The notes below the pieces were generated by a model, which worked only from the letters and a program-made list of their open reading frames with translations, was not told where the DNA came from and ran no database searches. From an uncultured Collinsella sp. (GTDB taxonomy: Bacteria > Actinomycetota > Coriobacteriia > Coriobacteriales > Coriobacteriaceae), in contig CABQMF010000054.1 of NCBI GenBank assembly GCA_902465265.1, positions 1 through 10,894 of the forward strand: a DNA stretch of 10,894 nucleotides. Reading direction: 5' to 3'. A program made the position numbers and the translations under genes. Within the stretch, counting starts at the first letter, position 1; every line of letters starts with the position of its first letter. This document shows, in pieces, positions 1-5,170 of the stretch.

Positions 1-18
1 CATGCGAACCTCCAGTCC

Positions 19-35
19 GGACCGCCCCGCGGTCC
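19..35. other. Perfect 7-bp GC-rich hairpin at left edge
   Basis: The sequence GGACCGC-CCC-GCGGTCC is a perfect 7-bp inverted repeat with a 3-nt loop. On the plus strand it is followed by AACTTTCTG and on the minus strand by no T-run, so it is a poor intrinsic terminator in either direction. It may still end or protect transcripts from yqeC (minus strand) or from a plus-strand gene left of the window. The rest of positions 1-105 holds no credible gene, only this hairpin and the single-arm repeat at 60-84. Confidence 0.4.
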
Positions 36-59
36 AACTTTCTGTCCGCACCCCCTTTC

Positions 60-84
60 AGGAACTATTTCACCGCAACTTATA
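60..84 (-). repeat. Single-arm copy of the AGTTGCGGTGAAATAGTTCC repeat
   Basis: Read on the minus strand, positions 84-60 give TATA followed by the 21-nt arm AGTTGCGGTGAAATAGTTCC+T. This is identical to the left arm of the copy at 4319-4385. It begins about 22 nt after the yqeC stop codon, the same 3' placement as the other two copies. The second, inverted arm is missing here: the following 60 bases on the minus strand contain no AGGAAC-type sequence. It therefore looks like a degenerate or half copy. An origin as a truncated palindromic mobile repeat is inference. Confidence 0.75.
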
Positions 85-105
85 GGTCTGCTGGGGCAGC
101 GCCGG

Positions 106-840
106 CTATTTGAGGCTGGTGGCGACGACGGGGCGGCCGAGGGCTGTCTCGAAGCGGTCGACCATCGTTGGGTCGGCAAGCGTGTCGACTTGGTTGAGCA
201 TGATGCGGGCATTGTTGAGGTTCAGCATCCGCAGCTCGGCATTGAGCACCTGGGCGACGCGCTCGGGCGTGGCGATGTCGGTGAGCTCGCAGCCGCAGCG
301 CTCGCAGAAGAGCTCGGGGCGGTGGACAACCTCGGCGACGGGCTCGCCCAGCCCCGAGGCGCCGACGATCCAGACAACGTTTGCCGCGGCGGCGGGAATT
401 ACCGGCTCCCAGGCGGCATGCGCCTTGAGCGGGAGTCGCTTGCTGCCATCTGCCTCGGCCAGCACATAGTCAAAGCGCCGTGCCAGCTCGTTGAGCGGCT
501 CGGCGGGGGCGGAGAGCTTGCCTGTCTCCGGGTCCAAAACACCCGCCTGGCAGATACTTCCGCGGTTCATGTCCGCGCATGCCTCGCAGGTGCAGCCGGG
601 AACATGCAGGGTCCCCGGCTTCCAAGGCGCGGCGTCCAGGCGACGGCTCGACCCGTCCCATGGCACGCCGGCGACGGGAAACATGTGCGCGGTGGTGCAG
701 AGGAGCACACGGCCGCCAGCGCGCATAAGCTCAAGGCCCAGCGTCTTCAGCAATGTCGACTTGCCGCCACTGCCGATAATTGCGGTAATGCCCGGCTCGA
801 TCTTGAGCGCGGAGGCAAGGTTTCCGCTCGTCGTTTCCAT
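106..840 (-). CDS. yqeC: YqeC family selenium-dependent molybdenum hydroxylase accessory protein
   Basis: The 244-residue protein matches the YqeC family, a putative NTP-binding accessory factor of the selenium-dependent molybdenum hydroxylase system; its exact reaction is not established. Residues 23-29 (GSGGKST) form an atypical P-loop near the N-terminus. Residues 129-135 (EADGSKR), followed by LPLKAHA and a WEPVIP segment, are the family's hallmark block. Two cysteine groups stand out: C83, C85, C88 and C97 before the hallmark block, and C179, C182 and C184 after it. They could bind metal or iron-sulfur, but this is inference. No signal peptide or membrane segment is seen, so it should be cytosolic. 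The ATG at 840 opens just after a weak GGTGA ribosome-binding sequence. It is divergent from yqeB, its usual functional partner, which supports the assignment. Length is normal for the family. Confidence 0.88.
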   Translation of the reverse strand: METTSGNLASALKIEPGITAIIGSGGKSTLLKTLGLELMRAGGRVLLCTTAHMFPVAGVPWDGSSRRLDAAPWKPGTLHVPGCTCEACADMNRGSICQAGVLDPETGKLSAPAEPLNELARRFDYVLAEADGSKRLPLKAHAAWEPVIPAAAANVVWIVGASGLGEPVAEVVHRPELFCERCGCELTDIATPERVAQVLNAELRMLNLNNARIMLNQVDTLADPTMVDRFETALGRPVVATSLK

Positions 841-942
841 CTGTTCACCGCCGTATAATACTGTGATAATAAATAATCATCAGAGTAGCGGTCGAACCGC
901 TTTTGCTCTGCTCAAACCGTAGCACAGGGAGGTGCCCCGGGA
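841..942. promoter_or_regulatory. Divergent yqeC/yqeB control region
   Basis: This 102-nt spacer is strikingly AT-rich against GC-rich neighbours. On the plus strand TATAAT lies at 854-859. Read on the minus strand, 860-855 gives TATTAT, so the two -10-like hexamers overlap. Neither has a convincing -35 at 16-18 nt. An imperfect dyad, TGATAATAAATAATCA at 864-879 (6 of 8 pairs), could be an operator. yqeB has a good ribosome-binding site (AGGGAGGTG at 926-934) before its ATG at 943. Exact promoter positions are inference. Confidence 0.45.
887..904 (+). terminator. Terminator-like hairpin in the yqeB leader (possible attenuator)
   Basis: AGCGGT-CGA-ACCGCT is a perfect 6-bp stem with a 3-nt loop, followed directly by TTT, giving four consecutive T counting the last stem base. 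It lies between the plus-strand -10-like sequence and the yqeB ribosome-binding site. If yqeB is transcribed from the divergent promoter, the polymerase must pass it, so an attenuator role is possible. The T-run is short and the stem small, so termination would be weak. Confidence 0.3.
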
Positions 943-1737
943 ATGCTCGTTTATGTTCGCGGCGCCGGCGATATCGCCACGGGCGTCGCCGCTCGCTTGG
1001 TGCGCGCCGGCGTGTCGGTCGTTATGGCCGATATCGCGGTTCCCACGTGCATCCGCCGCACAATCAGTTTTTGCGAGGCCATTCGCCTGGGCGAGGTCGA
1101 GGTTGAAGGCATTCGCGCTCGCTTGGCACAGACGCCGGCAGAGGCGCTTGCAATTACCGAGGCCGGAGACGTCGCCGTCGTGGTAGACCCCCAGACCAAG
1201 ATGCTCGGCGAGCTGAAACCCGCGGCTGTGGTCGACGCGATTTTGGCCAAGCGCAACCTGGGTACCACGCGCGGCATGGCGCCTGCCGTCATCGCCGTGG
1301 GGCCGGGCTTTACCGCGCCGGTCGATTGCGACGCCGTGGTCGAGACCATGCGTGGACATTTTCTCGGCCGTGTCATTACCCAAGGTTCGCCCCAGCCCAA
1401 CACGGGCGTGCCGGGCATTATCGCCGGCTATGGCAAGGAGCGCGTTATCCACAGCCCCGCCGCCGGTGTGTTTCGGTCCGACCGCGCAATCGGCGACATC
1501 GTGAGCGCCGGAGATGTGATTGGCTACGCGGGCGATACGCCCATGTACACGCAGATCGATGGCTGTCTGCGCGGGCTTTTGGCGAACGGCGTGCAGGTGA
1601 CTGAGGGCTTTAAGTGCGCCGATGTCGATCCGCGCGGCGATGCCAGCTATATCAACTACATTTCGGACAAGGCGACGTCGGTCGGCGGCGGCGTGCTCGA
1701 GGCGCTCGCCATGCTCACCGATGTCTTTAGAGGATAG
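943..1737 (+). CDS. yqeB: YqeB (EF2563-type) selenium-dependent molybdenum hydroxylase system protein
   Basis: The 264-residue protein matches the YqeB/EF2563 family, found with selenium-dependent molybdenum hydroxylases and thought to help mature their labile selenium-containing cofactor; the biochemical step is unproven. The N-terminus YVRGAGDIATGVAARL (residues 4-19) is a glycine-rich, Rossmann-like opening with a following VVMAD strand end. The conserved central block runs from KRNLGT (103-108) through APAVIAVGPGF (113-123), ETMRGHFLGRVI (134-145) and NTGVPG (153-158) to SPAAGVF (171-177). Residues 178-210 (FRSDRAIGDIVSAGDVIG and on) resemble a barrel-like domain, a weaker reading. The ATG at 943 sits 8 nt after a strong AGGGAGGTG site, which fixes the start. 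It is probably co-transcribed with xdhC, 9 nt downstream, and diverges from yqeC. The protein is cytosolic with no membrane segment. Confidence 0.88.
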   Translation: MLVYVRGAGDIATGVAARLVRAGVSVVMADIAVPTCIRRTISFCEAIRLGEVEVEGIRARLAQTPAEALAITEAGDVAVVVDPQTKMLGELKPAAVVDAILAKRNLGTTRGMAPAVIAVGPGFTAPVDCDAVVETMRGHFLGRVITQGSPQPNTGVPGIIAGYGKERVIHSPAAGVFRSDRAIGDIVSAGDVIGYAGDTPMYTQIDGCLRGLLANGVQVTEGFKCADVDPRGDASYINYISDKATSVGGGVLEALAMLTDVFRG

Positions 1738-1746
1738 AAGGCGGCA

Positions 1747-2790
1747 ATGGAAAAGCTCGATGTTGTGAATGCGGCGCTTGCCGCTCTGCGTGCTGGCGAG
1801 ACGTGCGAACTCGTGGTCGTGGCCGGCACGGCAGGGTCATCGCCGCGCGGCGTGGGCGCCTGGATGGCCGTCTTTGCCGATGGCAGCCAGGCGGGCACTA
1901 TCGGCGGCGGCAAGATCGAGCTCTTTGCGCTGGACGAGGCGCGCGAGCTCCTGAGCGCGGGACAGTCGCGTCTGGTCCGCTACACCATGGGCGGCGAGAA
2001 CTCCGATACCGGCATGATCTGCGGCGGAGCCATCTGCCTGTGCTACCTGCATCTGGATGCGACTCAGGCGCCGTTGTTCCAGGAAATCGCCGACGTCTTG
2101 GCCTATCGGCGCATCGGCGACTTCGTCATCGACTTTGAGCCGTTTGTCATCCAGGCCCTCGAGGGCGATGTGGCCGAGTACCATGGCGAGGCATCGCGCC
2201 ATACCATTGCCGGCTGCCCCGGGCTTTCGCTGGTGGAGGAGGGGAGTAAGGTCACCTACACCAACGCGGCCTCCGAGATTCCCGCGACGCACATTGAGAC
2301 GCTCTGCCCCGAGGGCCTGACCTACATCTTTGGCTGCGGACATGTGGGCGCTGCGACGGCGCGCGTGCTCACGGCGGCGGGCTTTGCCGTCGTGGCGTGC
2401 GACGACCGCCCCGGCACGCTGACCCCCGATTGGGTGCCCGGTGTCTACGATCGTCGCCTGGTTGATTACAAGAACCTGAGCGAGCTGTGTCCCATCGGCC
2501 CGCGCGACTTGGTGGTCGTGGCCACAGCGGGCCACAAGTCCGATATCGACGTGGTGATTCAGGCCATGCGCGCCAAACCCGCCTATTTGGGCTGCTTGGG
2601 CTCGCGCCGCAAGACGGCCTTTGTGCGCGCCCGCCTGGAGCAGGAGGGCTTTACGCAGGACCAGATTGACGAGCTGCACCTGCCGATCGGCGTTGCCATT
2701 CAGGCGGAGGACCCCGAGGAGATCGCTATCTCCATCGCCGCCGAGATGATCCACCTGCGCCGCACCAAACTCGTCCCCCGCAAGCGCTAA
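1747..2790 (+). CDS. xdhC: XdhC/CoxI family molybdenum cofactor maturation protein
   Basis: The 347-residue protein has the two XdhC/CoxI domains. Characterised XdhC proteins bind molybdenum cofactor and present it, sulfurated, to xanthine dehydrogenase. The N-terminal domain carries SSPRGVGAWM (31-40), GTIGGGKIE (50-58) and a CGGA turn (92-95), which holds the conserved cysteine of the family. The C-terminal Rossmann-like domain shows IFGCGHVG (194-201), DDRP (219-222), TAGHKSD (260-266), YLGCLGSRRK (280-289) and LHLPIG (310-315). The ATG at 1747 is 9 nt after the yqeB stop, with only a weak AAGG upstream, so it probably depends on coupling to yqeB. With yqeB/yqeC next door, it likely serves a selenium-dependent purine hydroxylase rather than a classical xanthine dehydrogenase; that is inference. 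A full inverted repeat starts 17 nt after the stop. Confidence 0.9.
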   Translation: MEKLDVVNAALAALRAGETCELVVVAGTAGSSPRGVGAWMAVFADGSQAGTIGGGKIELFALDEARELLSAGQSRLVRYTMGGENSDTGMICGGAICLCYLHLDATQAPLFQEIADVLAYRRIGDFVIDFEPFVIQALEGDVAEYHGEASRHTIAGCPGLSLVEEGSKVTYTNAASEIPATHIETLCPEGLTYIFGCGHVGAATARVLTAAGFAVVACDDRPGTLTPDWVPGVYDRRLVDYKNLSELCPIGPRDLVVVATAGHKSDIDVVIQAMRAKPAYLGCLGSRRKTAFVRARLEQEGFTQDQIDELHLPIGVAIQAEDPEEIAISIAAEMIHLRRTKLVPRKR

Positions 2791-2807
2791 TCGCATCCCC
2801 ACCAATA

Positions 2808-2874
2808 AGTTGCGGTGGAATAGATCCTGAATATGCCCAATAAGCGGCAAAACAGGAACTATTTCACCGCAACT
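2808..2874 (+). repeat. Full palindromic repeat downstream of xdhC
   Basis: The left arm at 2808-2828 and right arm at 2854-2874 are inverted copies differing at only two of 21 positions. One change keeps a G-U pair in RNA and the other is an A-A mismatch. The right arm is identical to that of the 4319-4385 copy. The 25-nt centre can fold internally as TGCC (2834-2837) with GGCA (2846-2849). The flanks are shared too: ATA before the left arm and GCTGTTTG after the right arm, close to GCTTTTTG in the other full copy. As RNA it would be a long hairpin followed by a broken T-run, so a weak xdhC terminator is plausible. Confidence 0.85.
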
Positions 2875-2878
2875 GCTG

Positions 2879-2912
2879 TTTGACCCCGGGGGATTCAGAA
2901 TTGCGGGTCAAA
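2879..2912. promoter_or_regulatory. TTTGACCC-N18-GGGTCAAA dyad upstream of the permease promoter
   Basis: TTTGACCC at 2879-2886 and GGGTCAAA at 2905-2912 are perfect 8-nt inverted arms separated by 18 nt. The right arm ends just where a -35 element for the TATAAT at 2935-2940 would lie. It could be an operator for purine-responsive control of the permease, or an RNA hairpin ending readthrough from xdhC. No known regulator site was recognised. Confidence 0.35.
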
Positions 2913-2934
2913 ATGCTACCTGTGCCATATGCCC

Positions 2935-2940
2935 TATAAT
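2935..2940 (+). promoter_or_regulatory. Probable -10 element of the permease gene
   Basis: A perfect TATAAT lies 52 nt before the ATG at 2992, in a gap of about 200 nt that otherwise holds a repeat and a dyad. No good -35 is seen at 16-18 nt upstream, so an activator may be needed. The hexamer lies inside the 5' extension of the longest possible reading frame, which is one reason to reject a start at 2929. Confidence 0.5.
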
Positions 2941-2942
2941 GT

Positions 2943-2968
2943 CCGCCCGTTGGGCGGCATAGGGCCGC
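2943..2968 (+). other. Overlapping alternative hairpins in the permease leader
   Basis: CCGCCC-GTT-GGGCGG (2943-2957) is a perfect 6-bp stem. GCGGC-ATAGG-GCCGC (2954-2968) is a perfect 5-bp stem that uses part of the same bases, so the two cannot form together. Both lie between the TATAAT and the GGGAGG ribosome-binding site at 2981-2986. They may simply reflect GC-rich sequence. No known purine riboswitch core was recognised. Confidence 0.3.
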
Positions 2969-2991
2969 TGCCTAGAGTATGGGAGGCGCAA

Positions 2992-4305
2992 ATGGCAGAG
3001 TCGGCAGCAGGGGACGCCCTGTTCGAGCGTACGGGAAAAGTATCGTTTGTGCAGGTATTGCCCCATGCATTGCAACATGTGCTGGCGGCGTTTGCGGGCA
3101 TCGTCACGCCCGCCATCATCATCGCGTCGGTCTGTGGCTTTACCCCTCAAGAGGAAGCCGCTGTCATTCAGGCGTCGCTCGTCCTCTCGGCGCTCGACAT
3201 TTTCCTTCAACAGTTCCCCATAAAAGGTGTGGTCGGTTCGGGCCTGCCCATCGTGATGGGCGCGAGCTTCACCTTCGTGCCGGCGCTCAAGGCGGTCGGT
3301 CTCGAGCTTGGCTTTGAGGCCGTGCTAGGCGCCCAGGTAATCGGCGGTGCGCTCGTCGCGCTCTTCGGCTTGCTGTTTAGGCGCGTGAGTTTTCTGTTCC
3401 CGGCCCCGGTGCTTGGCACCGTTATCTTTGTCATTGGCCTGTCGCTATGCCCAGTGGCAGTTGCCTCCATGGCGGGCGGGGAGGGCGCGGCCGATTTTGG
3501 CAGTGTCACCAACTGGGCCGTCGCGCTCGTGACGTTCGTCGTTACCTTTATGGCCGGCAACTACGGCAAGGGCGCGCTTAGGCTGGGCAGCATCCTGGCC
3601 GGTATCTGCGCGGGCTTTGTTTTGGCTGCGGTGTTGGGCATGGTCGATTTCTCGGCCATCGCGACTGCCGGCTGGTTCGCCCCGCCGGCTCTGGGCGCCC
3701 ATCGCCTGGTGTTCGACCCGGCCGCGTGCGCCGTCGTGGGCGTTGTCGCCATTGTCAACGCCGTGCAGGTCATGGGCGAGTTTGCCGCCGTGTCGTCCGC
3801 TGCGCTCGATACCCCTGCGACCGATAGCCAGATCTCGGGTGGCCTGATCGCCAACGGCCTGGTCGGTATGCTGTCGGGCTTCTTGGGCGGCGTCCCCACG
3901 GCAACCTTTGGCCAGAATGTGGGCATTATCGCCGAGAACAAGGTCGTCAACCGCATGGTCTTTACGCTTGCCGCCGCCATCTTGCTCATCGCGGGCCTGC
4001 TGCCCAAGTGCGCGGCGGTACTCACGTCCATTCCGCAGCCAGTAATCGGCGGCGCCACGATCGGCGTGTTCGCGACCATCGGCATGAACGGCGTGGTCAT
4101 GTTTGCCCGCCACGGCCTGTCTCAGCGCGATACCACGCTCATGGGTCTGTCTATCGCCTTTGGCACGGGCATTGAGCGCACGGCCGGCGCACTTGCTGGC
4201 GCTGGATTCCCCGCATGGGTCGGCACCGTCTTTGGTGGATCCTCTATTGCCGTCGCCGCACTTGTCGCCGTTGTCCTCAACCTGGTCCTGCCTCGCCAAA
4301 AATAA
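2992..4305 (+). CDS. NCS2-family xanthine/uracil:cation symporter
   Basis: This 437-residue, very hydrophobic protein belongs to the nucleobase:cation symporter-2 family, which imports xanthine, urate or uracil across the cytoplasmic membrane. Hydrophobic segments span residues 30-430, consistent with the family's roughly 14 helices. Family features are ALQHVLAAFAG (26-36, with the conserved H29), GSGLPIVMGASFTF (82-95), the TATFGQNVG motif (303-311) and IPQPVIGGATIGVF (347-360). In the helix-8 region the sequence is NAVQVMGEFAA (256-266). Q259 and E263 occupy positions where E. coli XanQ, as remembered, has essential Glu and Asp. The ATG at 2992 is chosen over an in-frame ATG at 2929 because GGGAGG (2981-2986) precedes it and a TATAAT lies in the extension. 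Purine specificity is inferred from the neighbouring yqeB/xdhC genes; uracil cannot be excluded. Confidence 0.85.
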   Translation: MAESAAGDALFERTGKVSFVQVLPHALQHVLAAFAGIVTPAIIIASVCGFTPQEEAAVIQASLVLSALDIFLQQFPIKGVVGSGLPIVMGASFTFVPALKAVGLELGFEAVLGAQVIGGALVALFGLLFRRVSFLFPAPVLGTVIFVIGLSLCPVAVASMAGGEGAADFGSVTNWAVALVTFVVTFMAGNYGKGALRLGSILAGICAGFVLAAVLGMVDFSAIATAGWFAPPALGAHRLVFDPAACAVVGVVAIVNAVQVMGEFAAVSSAALDTPATDSQISGGLIANGLVGMLSGFLGGVPTATFGQNVGIIAENKVVNRMVFTLAAAILLIAGLLPKCAAVLTSIPQPVIGGATIGVFATIGMNGVVMFARHGLSQRDTTLMGLSIAFGTGIERTAGALAGAGFPAWVGTVFGGSSIAVAALVAVVLNLVLPRQK

Positions 4306-4318
4306 CGCCCCATATATA

Positions 4319-4385
4319 AGTTGCGGTGAAATAGTTCCTAGATAAGCCTGACGGGCGGTCAGCCAGGAACTATTTCACCGCAACT
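4319..4385 (+). repeat. Full, perfect palindromic repeat downstream of the permease
   Basis: The arms at 4319-4339 and 4365-4385 are perfect 21-nt inverted repeats. The centre is 25 nt, the same length as in the 2808-2874 copy and identical to it at about 13 of 25 positions. It contains its own stem, CTGAC (4348-4352) with GTCAG (4358-4362). ATA precedes the left arm, as in the other copies. It starts 14 nt after the permease stop codon. No open reading frame or transposase is associated with it. Confidence 0.9.
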
Positions 4386-4392
4386 GCTTTTT
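4319..4392 (+). terminator. Probable intrinsic terminator of the permease gene, formed by the repeat
   Basis: The 21-bp perfect stem of the repeat is followed two bases later by TTTTT (4388-4392), which makes a terminator-like structure on the plus strand. It would separate permease transcription from the ribosomal operon promoter 55 nt further on. The stem is unusually long for an intrinsic terminator, so the termination role is inference. Confidence 0.55.
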
Positions 4393-4446
4393 GGGACCCA
4401 TTTGTGCGGGGGAGTTGTGGAGTTGTGCAGGCAGACGAGGTTTTTC

Positions 4447-4475
4447 TGGAAATACGCACCCAATGCGCGTATAGT
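4447..4475 (+). promoter_or_regulatory. Promoter of the rplE-map ribosomal operon
   Basis: TGGAAA (4447-4452, 4 of 6 to TTGACA) and TATAGT (4470-4475, 5 of 6 to TATAAT) are separated by exactly 17 nt. An inverted repeat ATACGC (4452-4457) and GCGTAT (4467-4472) sits inside the spacer and overlaps the -10, a possible regulator site. Transcription from here would give a leader of about 130 nt before rplE. Upstream, the tandem octamer GAGTTGTG occurs twice at 4412-4427. Confidence 0.55.
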
Positions 4476-4550
4476 ACCGATTGTTTTGTCGGCTCCTGCT
4501 GCGTCGAGTCCAAACCGCGAAATGCCATGAGCGGCGCGGATGCAGCCAGG

Positions 4551-4589
4551 AGGCACGAGGACAACCCATCGTGGCCACGCCCCGTGCTT
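4551..4589 (+). promoter_or_regulatory. Possible structured leader in front of rplE
   Basis: AGGCACG (4551-4557) can pair with CGTGCTT (4583-4589) in RNA, including one G-U pair. This competes with CACG-CCC-CGTG (4576-4586) and with the perfect palindrome CGTGGCCACG (4570-4579). The structure ends 12 nt before the AAGGAG ribosome-binding site of rplE. Feedback control by a ribosomal protein is a natural guess for this position, but no known binding motif was recognised. Confidence 0.3.
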
Positions 4590-4612
4590 AAAACCCCAAG
4601 AAGGAGTGAACA

Positions 4613-5170
4613 ATGGCAGAAGAGAAGTATGTGCCGCGTCTGAAGACCAAGTACAACAACGAGGTCAAGCAGCAGCTTCAGGACAAGTTCCAGTACGAGA
4701 ACGTCATGATGATCCCCAAGTTTGAGAAGATCGTCGTGAACATGGGTGTCGGCGAGGCCGCTACCGATTCCAAGGCCATCGACGGTGCCGTGCGCGACCT
4801 GCGCGCCATCACCGGCCAGCAGCCGATGATCACCCGTGCCCGCAAGTCCATCGCTACCTTCCGCCTGCGCGCTGGTATGCCGATCGGCTGCAAGGTTACC
4901 CTGCGTGGCGACCGTATGTGGGAGTTCTTCGATCGTCTGACCTCCGTCGCGATCCCCCGTATCCGCGACTTCCGCGGCATCTCCGCCAAGAGCTTCGACG
5001 GCCGTGGTAACTTCTCCATGGGCGTCACCGAGCAGCTCATCTTCCCCGAGATCGACTTCGATTCCGTCGATCACCAGCGTGGTATGGACATCACTTTCGT
5101 GACCACCGCCAACACCGATGAGGAGGCCAAGGCCCTTCTGGACGCCTTCGGTTTCCCGTTCAAGAAATAG
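4613..5170 (+). CDS. rplE: Large subunit ribosomal protein L5 (uL5)
   Basis: The 185-residue protein is L5, which binds 5S rRNA and the central protuberance of the 50S subunit and touches the P-site tRNA. Conserved blocks are NMGVGEA (43-49), ITRARKSIATFRLR (73-86), MPIGCKVTLRG (89-99), PRIRDFRG (115-122) and FPEIDFD (144-150). Length is close to the usual 180. The ATG at 4613 is 7 nt after AAGGAG, an ideal start. It is the first gene of the ribosomal series in this window. In most bacteria rplN and rplX stand directly before it, but here a 307-nt gap holding a repeat, a promoter and a leader precedes it. A 79-nt gap with a long hairpin separates it from rpsZ. Confidence 0.97.
   Translation: MAEEKYVPRLKTKYNNEVKQQLQDKFQYENVMMIPKFEKIVVNMGVGEAATDSKAIDGAVRDLRAITGQQPMITRARKSIATFRLRAGMPIGCKVTLRGDRMWEFFDRLTSVAIPRIRDFRGISAKSFDGRGNFSMGVTEQLIFPEIDFDSVDHQRGMDITFVTTANTDEEAKALLDAFGFPFKK

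Noticed and set aside
2..85. 28-codon frame ATGCGAACC... at the left edge
   Set aside because: It has no visible upstream context and runs through a hairpin and the repeat arm, so it is most likely chance.
2941..2990. Purine or xanthine riboswitch in the permease leader
   Set aside because: The leader is only about 45 nt after the likely start, and I see no three-way junction or known conserved core.
2929..2991. In-frame ATG at 2929 giving a 21-residue longer permease
   Set aside because: The extension overlaps a perfect TATAAT and GC hairpins, has no ribosome-binding site, and encodes an unconserved MPYNVRPLGG sequence. The ATG at 2992 has GGGAGG before it.
106..4305. In-frame TGA selenocysteine codons
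   Set aside because: The accessory genes read through without any internal TGA. Selenium here is expected as a cofactor, not as selenocysteine.
60..4385. CRISPR array or insertion sequence explaining the repeats
   Set aside because: The units are kilobases apart, lack spacers, cas genes, a transposase or target-site duplications.
4527..4643. Small frame in the rplE leader as a leader peptide
   Set aside because: No ribosome-binding site precedes it, it runs into rplE out of frame, and it shows no codon pattern suggesting attenuation.
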